DNA of 64,000 nt from Zantedeschia hybrid cultivar (lineage: Eukaryota > Streptophyta > Magnoliopsida > Alismatales > Araceae): positions 34,990,001 to 35,054,000 of the forward strand of contig JARZZO010000016.1 in the NCBI GenBank assembly GCA_030544215.1. The letters run 5' to 3'. Shown here in pieces: positions 45,111 through 56,434 of the stretch. The position numbers and the translations under genes were made by a program. Within the stretch, counting starts at the first letter, position 1, and each line of letters opens with the position of its first letter. The notes beneath the pieces are model-generated. The model was given only the letters and a program-made list of their open reading frames with translations, had not been told where the DNA came from and ran no database searches.

Positions 45111-46200
45111 TTAAGGAGTGAGCGGGAGTTTGTGCTTGGTTACTAGCCTACAAGCATTTCCAAAACAAACATCTTTTATAACATATGGGTCTTCCCTGTT
45201 TGGTTGGAGTCCAGAATGGGGACCATCAAGTTTCAAAAAAATTCTTTTCACGACCATGTCACTAGTTTTAAATTTTCTCTCAATGACCATCTTCTGATAA
45301 AAATGTGCGAGCTTATTCTGATATACTTGTGTACGATTGGCAGCGGCCCAACATTTCTCATCTAAGAGTTCCAACTGGGGAATTAGTGAATTTCGATGCT
45401 CATCAGTAGAGATCTCCTTGTCCAACTGTACTCTAAGAAAAGGAATGAGAATTTCATATGAAGTTGTCGCCTCCATCCCCAAAGTTAAAGATTATGGGGT
45501 TTGCCTTATGGGAGTACGAATTGAAGTTCTGTAGGCCCATAGTGCTTCAACAAGCCCAATCTGCATATTTGTTAGACTTACATGTTTTATTTATGATCTT
45601 GATCAAGGTTTTATTAGTGACCTCTGCTTAACTATTACCTTGTGGATAATATGGAGAAGAATGATGCAATGCAATATTATACCTGTTACAATGGTCTTTG
45701 AGTTCTTAAGAGACAAACTGAGGTTCATTGTCGGTGACGACAATGTTTGGAATGCCGAATCTAGTGATGATGTTCTTTTTGATGAATTTGCAAACCTGTT
45801 GAGGCTTTGATCTCCGTGCAAGCTTCAACTCTGCCCACTTGGTGAAGTATTTCGTAGTAGTGAGGATGAATGATTTTTATTTGGTCAAGGAGTTAGGATC
45901 ACTGAGGGGACGAATGATATCAAACGCCCACATGGAGAAAGGCTATGGGGAGGATAAAAGATGGAGTGAAGATGTAGGAGAATGAATCTTTTTAGTATGA
46001 AGTTGACATTTGACGCACTTACGGACAAACCTTGAGTAATCTTCTTCCATGGTTGCCAGTAGTATCTTTGCTTAAGGATCTTTTTTGTTAGCACCTGTCC
46101 ACTGATATGGCCACCACAAACTCCAGAATGAGCCTCTCCAACAACCTTCCAAGGCTTATCTTCTTCAAGACATCTAAGAAGAACACCATCAAATCTTCTT
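45111..46200 (-). pseudogene. integrase of the second gypsy element
   Basis: The C-terminal part is an open frame (45111-45482): EILIPFLRVQLDKEISTDEH, VYQNKLAHFYQKMVIERKFK and GLQPNREDPYVIKD. The core (45550-45950) is broken by frame changes. The zinc domain and linker are in the 45885-46550 frame (GEAHSGVCGGHISGQVLTKK). Same layout as 19342-20530. Confidence 0.88.
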
Positions 46201-47040
46201 CTGTAAAGCTCCCCTCCAACTAGGGTATATCTTTGAGCAATTCTCCTAATGGCCCGCTTCTCCTCAGCAGTGACTTTCTCTGGATATGATTGATCTTTAC
46301 AATATTTAGCAATTTCATAGTACCATTGTTTCTCTCCCTCTTTCCATTCTTTTTGTAACTCTAACAACATGATCTCTTTCTTCTCTACGATATCCCTATG
46401 TTGCACTTTCTTCAGCAGCTTCTCTTTGATTCTAAGAAAGGCATGGTCCTCTATAGCAGGAGAGAGATGCCTATAGATGATGATAGATTCAGACTGTTTG
46501 CTGAGTGAAAAATTTAGGGATGAAGTAAGAGAAGCGAGAGCATCAACCAAAATATTTTAGTTCTGAAGAACATAGATGTAGATCAGCTTAGTGAAGAGCT
46601 TGGCCTAAGCAGAAGTAAGTTTTTGGTAAGGCTTTAATTTAGGATCCAAGGTCTGGTACTTGGTGAGCACTTGGTACAAGATTAGCTGACTATCACCTAC
46701 AATCTGTAGTTAGTGACACCATAGAGGTGGGTAGCCTCGAGGCCAACAAGGAGTGCATCGTACTTAGTTATGTTGTTGGTAACAGAGAATGTAAGCTGAA
46801 AAGCCTGAGGAATGGTGATATCAAGCTGGGAGGAAAGATCCGCCAACGTGCCAACCTATCTGTCAGAACAAATTTCTTAAAAAGGAATTTGGTGGGGTTC
46901 ATTTGGGTGATGAGATGAACTTCATGGCTAAGGATATAATGTTTAAGCTTTTGAACTACCTAAACCAGTGCAACATAAGTCTTCTCCATCGCTGTGTATC
47001 TCTGCTCTGTCGGGTTGAAAAATTTTGAGAGATAATAGGC
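46201..47040 (-). pseudogene. RNase H and linker of the second gypsy element, internally deleted
   Basis: Contains DALASLTSSLNFSLSKQSES, the charged linker and VTAEEKRAIRRIAQRYTLVG. Against the first element, about 240 bp are missing near 46822, removing the start of the second RNase H with its first catalytic Asp. The end of the first RNase H (RYTAMEKTYVALV) is at 46960-47000. Confidence 0.8.
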
Positions 47041-47605
47041 TGCCCTTTCTTTACCTTCCTTATCCTCTTGTGCCAAGACAACCTCTATTGAGTCCTCTAG
47101 GACTAAAATGTAGAGAATCAAAGGTTTACCTGGAGAAGGTAGTCTTAAAATCGAAGGACTTGCCAAATACTTCTTCAATCCATCAAACGCCTCCTAGCAC
47201 TTGGTAACACAATCAAATTTAACTCCCAGCTTATAGCCTCGTAGAACGGCTTACACCTCTAAGAATTTGGGAGACAAATCAACGTATAAATTGCAACCTC
47301 CCAATTAATTCTCTAATCTCCTTAAGGATCTTGGGAGGTGGCATCTTAATGGTAGCTTTGGCCTTGTTGGGCTCAATCTCAATTACTCGTTTTCTGACAA
47401 TGAACCCTAGTAACTTTCCTGATGAAATACCAAATATAGATTTTTTTGGGTTCATCTTCAACTAGTACTCCCTCGATCTTTGTAGCACCTTAGCAAGAAC
47501 TTTAGCATGGTCAACACTAGTCTTAGATTTCACTAACAGGATGTGCACATACACCTCCAAGTAGACGTGTATCATATGGTGAAATATTGCCATCATTGCC
47601 CTTTG
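47041..47605 (-). pseudogene. reverse transcriptase, C-terminal half, second gypsy element
   Basis: Minus-strand motifs are MNPKKSIFGISSGKLLGFIV, RELIGRLQFIR and LRLPSPGKPLILYILV. The catalytic box reads EVYVHILLV where the first element has EVYVDDLLV, so both catalytic Asp residues are lost. Upstream it is cut by the solo LTR at 47611. Confidence 0.88.
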
Positions 47606-47610
47606 GTAGG

Positions 47611-49228
47611 TAATAATTATATATTTTTGAGTATTAAAAGGGTAGATTCATGCATTATACTAATGATTTTATGTAGAAAATTACATTGAATGATAGATAA
47701 TTTTATGTTCTTTCTAACGACATCAATTTGAATTCCGAGTTAAAAACGTCGTCATTTTATGTGAAAAATTGGATGTAATGCATTTGTGATTTTTCAACAA
47801 AGTCGCGATATTTAATAATTTTATTTGAACATAATTGTTATTTTATTCACCATAGAAACCTAATTAGAATTTATTTTGAGTGTACAAGACATAAAGAGCA
47901 CGTCGCACAGTTGGTTAAATCATTTGGCATATGGGAATGACCAAAGTTTAAATCCTAGTGAGAAATCTCTTTATTTTTGCAAAAAGGACAATCAAGGGTA
48001 AGATAGATATTTAATGACCTAAAAAGGGGCTGCCCTAACCCCTTCCCTAAGGAACCCTTGGAACAACTGCCGCACCCCCCTTTCTCTCTTTCCTTTTTCT
48101 CTCTCTTCCCTCTCTTTTAAAAGGCCCTCTTCGTCTTCTCTCTCTTCCTCTCCTTCTTTTTCCTTCTCTCTCCTTCTCCCAGCTCTCCATCTCTCTCTTC
48201 CTTCATCTCTTTCTCTCTGTCTCTCTTTGCACCTCTCTCTTCCTTTATCTCCCTCTCTCTCCTTCTCCCACGCTCTCTCTCTTCCTCCCTCTCTCTCTTT
48301 GAGTCTGCCCGCGCCACGTACCCTGCACCCCTGTAGCTGCTGCCACCAGGGCCACGTGTCCGGCTTGTTCACGGGGCATGGCTTCGTCGCCTGTGCCCTA
48401 CGCCCGGCGCACTGCTCGAAGCTAGGACACAGCTCGCCCACGCGTCGAGCCAGTGCTCTAGCTCACCTGGTCCGCCGCCTTACCACATCCAGTGCACCCC
48501 TACGATGCGTGCGTCATGCCTACTGCCGCATCCCACTCTTGTGCCGCACTTGCCACCTCGGCCTTAAGTGTCCAGCGGTCGGACGCTATCCGCCCCCTCT
48601 CAAAGCCACTGTTGCTTCATCCGACTGTGCTGCTTCTGCCTTCGAGCTACTGCATTCGTGTGCGATCTACACAAGAACCAACCGTTGTTGCTCTTCCTCA
48701 CTCTCTTCTATTTTAGTTTACTTAGAAGTTGTAATAAGATTAGTATTTATTTATTTATTTTCTTTCTCTCTCGCGTTGTTCATTATTCTATTTGGAGAAT
48801 CTTAGTTGCATGAATTTGTGGCATATATTCTTTTTAGACGATTAGTGTACTATTTTAAGTTTCAAATTATAGTGGAATTAGATTGCTTTTTGTCTATATG
48901 ACCTTTTCTTAATTTCTCTCTCCGTTCTATGCATGGTACGGTCTATTGCTTTTCTAAACTTAGATTATTTAGTTAATTTTCTAATTTCAAGTCGTAGATT
49001 TACATTAATTAGAATAGGTAAATTGTGATTTTTCCACTCCCCATTTACTCTCATTTTAAATATCTCTCTCCTTTAATATTCTAATTAAAAATCCTAAGTT
49101 TTCAAGGTTAATTTTCTCCGTGGATTGACTCGATTCTCACCACTTAACTATTTTCAATTCAATTGTGAGTCTGGTAATTTAAAGTTGATTGCCGTGAGTA
49201 TTTAACGACGTGCATCGCGTGCATATCA
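47611..49228 (+). mobile_element. solo LTR inserted in the reverse transcriptase (1618 bp)
   Basis: Exact 5-bp target duplication GTAGG (47606-47610 and 49229-49233). Ends TAATAATT...CATATCA correspond to the TGAT...ATCA ends of the relative at 21576-22915, in the opposite orientation. Shared blocks include GATAGATAATTTT and AATTCCGAGTTAAAAAC. It holds a long CT-rich stretch (48080-48300) and a GC-rich part (48310-48640) not seen in the other copy, and a tRNA-like module. Short frames inside are not supported. Confidence 0.85.
47903..47955 (+). other. tRNA-like module in the second solo LTR
   Basis: TCGCACAGTTGG (47903-47914) resembles an A box and AGTTTAAATCC (47945-47955) a B box. Diverged partner of 22566-22618, in the same relative place and orientation within the LTR. 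Confidence 0.55.
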
Positions 49229-49233
49229 GTAGG

Positions 49234-49670
49234 TGGATCCCACATTTTTCAAACTGAAAGGCATGACCACGTAAGCGATGTATAGTGAAAGAGCTTTTTC
49301 AAACTGAAATGCATGACCACGTAAGCGATGTATAGTGAAAGAGGTTTTCTCTTGGTCTTCTTCAGTCAAGCAAATTTGATTGTACCCCAAGAAGTTATCT
49401 ATTAATAATAAAGTCTCATATCCAGTTGCGTTGTCGATGAGGACATCAATATGAGGCAAAAAAAAAATATCTTTAGGACACGCTCTATTCAAGTCGAGAA
49501 AGTTAATGCAAATTCTAAGCCTTCCATCCTTCTTTAGAATTGGGACAATGTTAGCCACCCACTGAGGATAGAGGACGACTCTAATAATTTGGTCTTGTGC
49601 AACTTATCGATCTCTTCTTTCATTTTTAGGGCCATCTGTGGGTGTAATCGCCTTAACATCTATTTGACTA
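49234..49670 (-). pseudogene. reverse transcriptase, N-terminal half, second gypsy element
   Basis: Minus-strand motifs are VANIVPILKKDGRLRICINF, LDLNRACPKDIFFLPHIDVL and DNFLGYNQICLTEEDQEKTS. A 50-bp tandem duplication (about 49245-49344, unit containing GCATGACCACGTAAGCGATG) repeats the MPF-VVY region out of frame. The rest of the domain is on the other side of the solo LTR. Confidence 0.9.
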
Positions 49671-50371
49671 GGCTAACTCCAGGCTTTAAAGTTAGTTTAT
49701 GTTCCAGTAATGAAGAACTAGTCCTGCATATCCTTATAGCTCCAAGCAAAAGTGTCCTTGTAATCCGTAAGCACCTTAACTAATTTCTCTTTGTCTGATG
49801 GGACAATTATTGCTTATGAGGACCACCCTAAGCTCATCCTTGGTTCCCAAGTTAACTTATTTGGTGGGTTGTTCTACAATAGCTGACAATTCTTCGAATC
49901 TCTTCATTAGACTCGTATACGTGTCAGCCACATCCTCATATTCTTGTTCTCCTTCATCCATAGGATCTTTATCATACAACAATTCATACACCCCATATCC
50001 GTTATCTACGCACAAATCATCTTCTCCCTCTTTTGGTAGCTGAATAGGATTTTCTAAGAGTCGAGGGATTTGAGAACAAGATTGGCAGCTATAGGCTAGC
50101 CCTTGGAGATATCTATTTGAAATTCTTCTACCCTTAGATTTCCTAGACTCTCTAACTTGCCTAATCCTAACTTCACCAAACTCATTATCCTTGGACTTAC
50201 CATCCTTAACCTAATCTAAGGAGGACAAAGAACGAGAAAAATCATGATATAGGTGAACTCCCTTGAGGGGGAGGATATAATAGATCTAGATAGGACCTTC
50301 AATGAGTAGCCCATATGATGGTGCACACTCGGAAGAGAGATGAGGTTTCCTCAATGATGATTTGGGACCTT
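49671..50371 (-). pseudogene. protease-RT linker of the second gypsy element, cut
   Basis: Aligns with 23880-24590 of the first element (for example the TTTCCTCAATGA-GATTTG phrase just before the break). No motif beyond the charged linker. It ends abruptly where the plus-strand LTR begins. Confidence 0.75.
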
Positions 50372-51619
50372 TGTAACACGCTAATTTTGACTTCACATTG
50401 AGTATATTTCATGTAACATTTATGAAGCTTCGAAATGGTCTGATTTTTAATCATTAATTAATTTTTACTTATTTTTCTCAAGATTTTCTAGTTAGCGTAA
50501 CTTATGGCCGACGCCATTCAGATTTCTAGCCGAAATCAATTCAGACTCAAATTTCTTAATCGATAAGGATTAAGCTGAATGGTATCGTCCATAGATAACG
50601 TGATTCAAGTTTCTTAATCCTTCTTGGTTGTCAATTTGACTCTTAAACTAATTTTCTAGTTATCTAAATAACGTCTTCCATAGTCAACGTGTTTTAAGTT
50701 TCCTAATTATCTTTCATTTTCCGGATGTATCTTTCTTATTTTGGCCCCTCAAAAGACGTCATGGTAGGTCGACGCGATTCTAAAGTGCGTCATCTTGGAA
50801 CGACGCGATTCAGTAGATTAATGTTAAGTGTGGTTTGGCCGAGATTATACGGTTTCCATAGTAGAAAAGTTTCTAAATTCATGATATTTATCTATAGGAA
50901 TTCATAGGCCGAGGGAGAGCCTTTTAGAGTCAAATTACTTCAAAGGAAGCCTTCTACATATGTATAACCCTTTTGAGCCTTCAAAGAGGTTAGCCATTGA
51001 ATGAATTGGAGCTCCCATCAAGGTGAAAGAAGAGGTCTCTTGCTGAAAACGTGAACAAGGTTTGGAACTTCTTCCTCTTCTTCCAACCTCTTCCTTTAAA
51101 GCATTGAAGGATGATGGCTATAGAGGGGCCTACCTTCTCTTCTCTCCTTTCTTCTTCTTTTTAATTTGCATTGATTATATAGTTATTTTCTCACTATTTT
51201 TCATTAGTTCATAACGTTCATCACATCTTATTTCATACACTCACTTCATTCACACAAACCTATTTTTTAGGGGTTTAAAAGAACACACAAAAAGTGAGTT
51301 TTCTTTGTTTAAATGCTATACCACCTTCAAAACTCTAATCAATTTTCTTTTCTCTTGTTTCTTGTTTCTTTATGCAAGGATTTAAAGGAGCAAGGTGAAA
51401 GAGCACAACACAAACAGAGAGTGAAATCAAAAGAAGGCTCTTTCTCTTCAGCCGGCTGAAAAGAAGGAAATAGAAGACTCGACAAGAATCTCCCTACTGG
51501 ACAGGTAAGTAGCGATCAACTTTCTACTGACATTCTTGATCTTTGGCAATCACGATCATATTTTTCTATGTTTTCCATGTTAATAATGATATGATAGCAT
51601 ACTGAATTGAACACTCACA
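50372..51619 (+). mobile_element. gypsy LTR C (1248 bp), plus orientation
   Basis: Starts TGTAACACGCTAATTTTGAC and ends GAACACTCACA, homologous to the LTRs of the 17.7-kb element. Its primer site follows, so it is a 5' LTR. Its 3' partner is not in the window. GCGTC hairpins at 50498-50820. It interrupts the second gypsy element. Confidence 0.9.
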
Positions 51620-53050
51620 ACTTTTGACGATCACGGTGGGACATATTCTTACTGTTTCTTTTATTCACTCTCTTTTACGGTTTGCACCCTCGTGTGCACT
51701 CTTTGGCAACCTCTTGTGCACTCCTTAACCCTCGTATGCATCCCTTTTGGGTCCTTGGGCACCTTTTGATTGGTTATTTTATCTTCACCCTTTGTGCACC
51801 TCATGCATACCATTGGCGACAAAATTTTGTCCCCTTCGATTGCCTTAAGTTGTGATTGTGAGAGCATTGTGCTTTAGTTGATTTCCTTCATATTTGTATG
51901 ATATCTATTGATTTGGGAGATTTTTGAGTTGTTTACTGTTTTCTTTGTATTCTGTCTGTTGAAGGGGAATGTCCCTCATTGATCTGTGTTACGGGCTTCA
52001 AATCACGTCGTTCAAGGTCAATGCCATTCAGTCAGTTATCTTGTTGCTCGAGGAACTGTTGTCTGGATGTTTATTATGTTGAATCACGTTGACACCAGTC
52101 GATGCAATTCAAACAGGGAGTCTTTCCGACCACCAGCCCTTCGGATCTTTGATCATCCTTGTTTATTTTTATCATTTATTGCATTAGAGACCACCCTGGG
52201 CATAGGTCATATGCATCGGGAGTTTACTCTCCCTTTTAGGAAACACCCGTTCTCTTCACTCTCAACTCTCTCTGATTGGGATTGGTCCCTCGGTTAGACT
52301 ACAGTGGTTTGTATTGAGACCTCTGTAAGGTCCCAAAAGTGAAGAATTCCCTCTTTGCTCATCGGGCAGGTTGTACCACTGAAGTCCCGAGTTAGTCGTT
52401 GCATTCGTTGTGAGTCAAAGCCATAGAGAATAACGGAAAAAAATCAAACTGAAACTAGGATCCTATCTTTGAATGGATTCATCTTCAAAACTAATTAAAG
52501 TCAACAAGAAATCCTCAAGAAATGTAAGCACCTACTTGTCTGAGATTGTGTGCAAAATTGTTTGAGCCTATTTGTTCATCGGTCATTATGATGCTACGTT
52601 CAAGTAGAATCGTTGGCATGGCTTCATACTGTAGACACGTTAATTTTGACTTCGTATTGAATAAATTTCATGTTATAATTATAATGCTCCGAAATAGTCT
52701 GATTTTTAATCATTAATTAATTTTTATTATTTTTTCTAGAAATTAGTTGATTAACGTCGACCATGGCTGACGCCATTTAGATTTCTAGCCGAAATCAATT
52801 CGGAATTAAATTCCTAAATTCTGATAGATTTAACAGAATAACGTCGCCTATGGACAACGCCATTTAGTCCCCTAATCCGTTTGGATTTTCAATTTGAAAT
52901 CGAATTAATTTCGTAATTATCTAATAACACCGCTCATAGACGACGCCTTTTAGGTTCCTAATTGTTTCCAGTTTCCTTTGCCGATTTTCTTTCGATTTTG
53001 GCCGCTTTACATAGCCAAATGGCGTCCCGGATGAGTGACGCAATTTAAGC
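50498..53050. repeat. GCGTC hairpin arrays in LTRs C and D
   Basis: Four units in each LTR, spaced about 80-95 bp: near 50498, 50575, 50660 and 50744-50815 in C, and 52752, 52846, 52920 and 53017 in D. Stem ends vary, but the CGTC...GACG core with flanking AAT/ATT is kept in most units. The space between (50821-52750) is not hairpin sequence except for the pairs noted in the leader. Confidence 0.8.
51620..52629 (+). other. leader of element C, with primer site and first gag codons
   Basis: Begins ACTTTTGACGATCACGGTGG (primer site). The leader ends ATGCTACGTTCAAGTAGAAT, encoding MLRSSRIVGMAS, the same gag start as the first element, and stops after about 13 codons where LTR D begins. The phrases TCGGACTTT and CCTCGTGTGCACTC show the same leader as 31207-32180. 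GCGTC pairs occur near 52005 and 52085. Confidence 0.85.
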
Positions 53051-53901
53051 ACTTTCCTGATAAGCTTGATTTGGCCGAGATAATCCGGTTCCAGAGGTTG
53101 GAAGGGTTCAAAATTTCTTCCATACTTATCTATGGTAATCCAGAGCCGTAGGAGAGGTTTTTGAAGGTTGAATAACCCTAAACAAGGCCTCTCTATATAT
53201 ATATGTACATTGACCTTTGAAAAAGGTTGGCAATTGAAAAATTTGGAGTTCAAGGTAAGGTGTTTGAAGGCTCTGAAGAAGGAAAATGTGGACGTCAAGC
53301 GGAGCTTCTTCTTCTTCATCCTCTTCTTCCTTTGAAGCCCATTGAAGATCATAGCTGTGGAGGGGCAAACCAACCATCTTTCTCTCCATTTTCTTTCTAG
53401 TTTTTTTCATTGATTTCGTCCTAGTTTGATTACTGTTTTCATTAGATTATTCATAGCATCACTCCATGATTCACACACCCACTTCATGATTTTCCATACC
53501 CATGCATGTTAGGGGTTTAAAGAACCATAAACAAGTGAGTCTTTTTGGTTTAGTTCATGCTTGATTTCCTAATTAGAATAGATACTATACTCCAAATAGC
53601 TCTAACCATTTTATTTTCTTCTTTTGTTTAATCCTTTTTTGCAAGGTATTAAAGAGGGAAGAAAACCTTTGAAAATCAACAAAACAAAAAAACAAGAGTA
53701 ACGAGAAGAAGGTCTTCTTTTTTGGCCGGCCAAAGAGGAAGAACAAAAGAACCCAATTTCCTAAAATTCTGCGAGGTAAGTTTATCGATCATTCTTTTTC
53801 ATTGAAGCCTTTGATTTCTGGTGATCACATAGTTTAATTAGATTGTTAATCATATGAACACATGATATTACGATAATTACACACACTTTTTGAGCATTAC
53901 A
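52630..53901 (+). mobile_element. gypsy LTR D (1272 bp), plus orientation
   Basis: Starts TGTAGACACGTTAATTTTGA and ends GAGCATTACA. It lies directly in gag of element C with no polypurine tract before it, and is followed by its own primer site, so it is the 5' LTR of another insertion rather than the 3' LTR of C. GCGTC hairpins at 52752-53046; the best is 53017-53046 (arms AAATGGCGTC and GACGCAATTT, loop 10). Confidence 0.9.
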
Positions 53902-54668
53902 GCTTTTTGGCGATCACGGTGGGATTTGTCTTGCCGTTTTTCTCACTCTTGTTTATTTTCCATTGGACATCCTCGTGTGCACCGTTTTTATCCCTCAGGC
54001 ACGTTTATGGTTTGTTTGGTTTTATCCCTGCGTGCACCTCGTGTACACCCTTAGTGGCAAAATTTTACCCTCCCATGATTGCTTGAAGTTTGTGGTGTTG
54101 AAGAGCATGTTTGCTTTAATTTATATCCATGTTGTTTGCATGATAATATATTTGTTTAGACTGAGTCTCGCATGATTGGTTGATCCTTATTTTACCTTGT
54201 TAATTTGAGAGGGGAATGCCCCTGTTATCTTTGTTAATTATTGTTTTTCGGGCTTGAATAGCGTCGACACAGAGCGACGTCTTTCTGAAGGACGTCATCC
54301 ACGCTCGACGCGATTCAACTTGCATATCCTGCTTGTCTGCCTGCTCGAGCCACTGTGACCAGAAAGCTACTCTCTTGAATAGCGTCGCGACTAGGTGACG
54401 CGATTTAAGCAGTTTTCTTTTCGGCCATTAGTTCTCGAATTTTTGATCAATTATTGTTACTTATATTTACTTATTATATTGCATTAGAGGCCATCCAGGC
54501 CGTAGGACATTAGCACTAGGAGTTCACTCCCCTTTCTATAGGAACACCCTTCTCGGCACTCTCACCTCTCTCTGACTGGGTCGGTCCCTCGATCAGACTA
54601 GAGTGGTTAGTGTTGAGACCTCCGTAAGTCCCTAAAAGTAGAGAATTCCTCTTTGTTCATCGGGCTGG
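53902..54668 (+). other. leader of element D, cut by the giant LTR
   Basis: Primer site GCTTTTTGGCGATCACGG directly after LTR D. The leader matches that of element C down to TTCATCGGGCTGG, where the giant-LTR element begins. Strong GCGTC units at 54258-54310 (GAATAGCGTCGACA, GAGCGACGTC, GGACGTCATC, CTCGACGCGATTC) and 54378-54410. Confidence 0.85.
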
Positions 54669-54731
54669 TGTTGTCACCAAAAAATGAGCAAAGAGAAAAA
54701 TCTAAAAAAAAATTTCCAAGTAAAGAGAAGG

Positions 54732-55040
54732 TTAATGGACAGCAGTCATGCCTATTTTGCAAGACAAATGAATAAAAAAGGGGCCACTCTAGGGCCCAAA
54801 TGGTGAAGAAATCCAATGGTACAACCGGGCCCATTATCTCAAGCTAAGGAGGTCCAAGCAATTTTTAAAGAAGGCCCAAGTGAAGAAAAGTTAATGGACA
54901 GCAGTCATGCCCATTCTTGCAAGCCCAAAGAAGTCAAAAAGGGGTTACTTTCAGCCAAAGTGATGAAGAAATCCAAGGGGGCAGGCCCGGGCCCATTATC
55001 TCAAGCAAAAGAAGCCCAATAAGGCCAATTTGGGCCCAAA
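54732..55040. repeat. 159-bp tandem duplication in U3
   Basis: Units begin TTAATGGACAGCAGTCATGCC-like at 54732 and 54891. Each contains GGGCCCATTATCTCAAGC and several GCCCAA words. U3 repeats often act as enhancers in LTRs; here that is inference. Confidence 0.8.
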
Positions 55041-55341
55041 AAGTAAAGGCCAAAGCCCAATTTCGTGGCAGCCTTTAAAAGAGCCCAAGTAGTCCCCCCC
55101 ATGGCCTATTCTTACCTCTTTGGCCCATTTTCAAATCTGTCCAAAGGAGGATAAGAAGAAAAGCAAGTGGTCCCCCCCTCAAGATTCTTCTAGAAGAGGG
55201 TAGGTGAAAAGCAAAAAGAGAAGCCAATCATGATTCTCCAAGTGTTGTGGCCTTATTGGAGGGCTCTTAAGATGGGTTTCTTATCCCTAATTTAAGGCTA
55301 ATGGATGCCTAATTTATCCTCCAAAAGTAATCCAACTTTAT

Positions 55342-55350
55342 CTATAAAAG
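55342..55350 (+). promoter_or_regulatory. TATA box of the giant LTR
   Basis: CTATAAAAG, followed about 30 bp later by purine-rich sequence where transcription would start. This puts the hairpin repeats downstream, in the transcribed part. Confidence 0.55.
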
Positions 55351-56434
55351 AATCCCCATCTTCTACAAGAAAAAGTTGGAGACAAAAATCCCAAAAAAGA
55401 GAAAAGAGAAGAAGAAAAGTGAGAGAGCTTGGAGGAGCACGTCTCCCTCCTCCTTTCCCTCCATTTCCTACATCCCAAGAGAGAAAAAAAGAGTTAGAGA
55501 AGAAGAGAAAAAGAAAGAAAGAGTGCTAGAGAAGAAGAGAGCAAGATTGTGGGCTTCAAGAGCCATTCTCCCTTCTCATCCCCTCTCTAAGGTACAGTGG
55601 GGGTGAAGAAGGGGTTTATTTCTGTCTCCTTGTTTTCTTATAATGTTTTCTTTCATTTTGATGTTTATAGAAACTTCTATCTCCCCCTTGATGTTCATCC
55701 ATGGTGATTGAAAGCAATGAAATGTAAAGTTCAGATTTCCTGTGTCTGTTTTTTGAATATGTTGGTTATCTTGCTTTTATGTTATTTTTTCCTTCATAAG
55801 GTATGTGTTTTTCGTATGGGGATGGTAGAGGGACCTTTCTAGTTTATAGAAATGGTCTCCTCAAGCCTTGGAACCCCCTAAATATGGAGATATGACCCAA
55901 AATGTGCTTTGCTGTCCAGATTTCCTGAAAACTGATTTTTCATTTATTTGTCTTTGGTTTTAGGGTTTTTCAAGGTGGCTTGACCTTCCATGACCCTTAG
56001 GAGCACATCCCCTCTATGGATGATATTCCCCCAAGGCCAAACATTAAGAGAAATCCCTTAAATTTCATATATATTAAAGTTTGAATTTCTGTTTTCATGT
56101 TGGAACCGAATAGGTTTTGTTTGAATTTTTTCCTTTAATGGCCAAGGGTTTAGGCCCTAGAGGTTCTCAAGGAGGTTCCCTCACTAGTTGAGGATGAACT
56201 TATTTGGGTATAAACCCTCTAACATGGAGCCAAGAAGGAGAGATCTATGGAAAAGATAAAAATATACCTAAGTTTCTCATATGTTCATATTCAAGTTTTC
56301 ATGATATTTTCATAAAGAAATGCATCTAAAATGTATTTTAAATAAATATTTTAGGCCTTGTATCTTTTATACTTTATTTTCCATCATTTGGGTTAGATTT
56401 AAACCCATTTTTTACCAAAAATCCGTATTTCAGG

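Larger units (their letters stand above)
44088..50371 (-). mobile_element. second Tat-like gypsy element, truncated on both sides
   Basis: Its coding and 3' untranslated regions align with those of the 17.7-kb element: 44088-45110 matches about 18140-19340, and 45111-50371 matches about 19400-24590. No LTR of its own is in the window. The upstream side (gag, protease) is cut at 50371 by a plus-strand LTR. It is more decayed than the first copy and contains a solo LTR. Confidence 0.9.

Noticed and set aside
48019..48813. Frames on both strands at 48.0-48.8 kb, including a 192-codon one
   Set aside because: They sit in the CT-rich and GC-rich parts of a solo LTR and consist mostly of Ser/Leu/Arg repeats.
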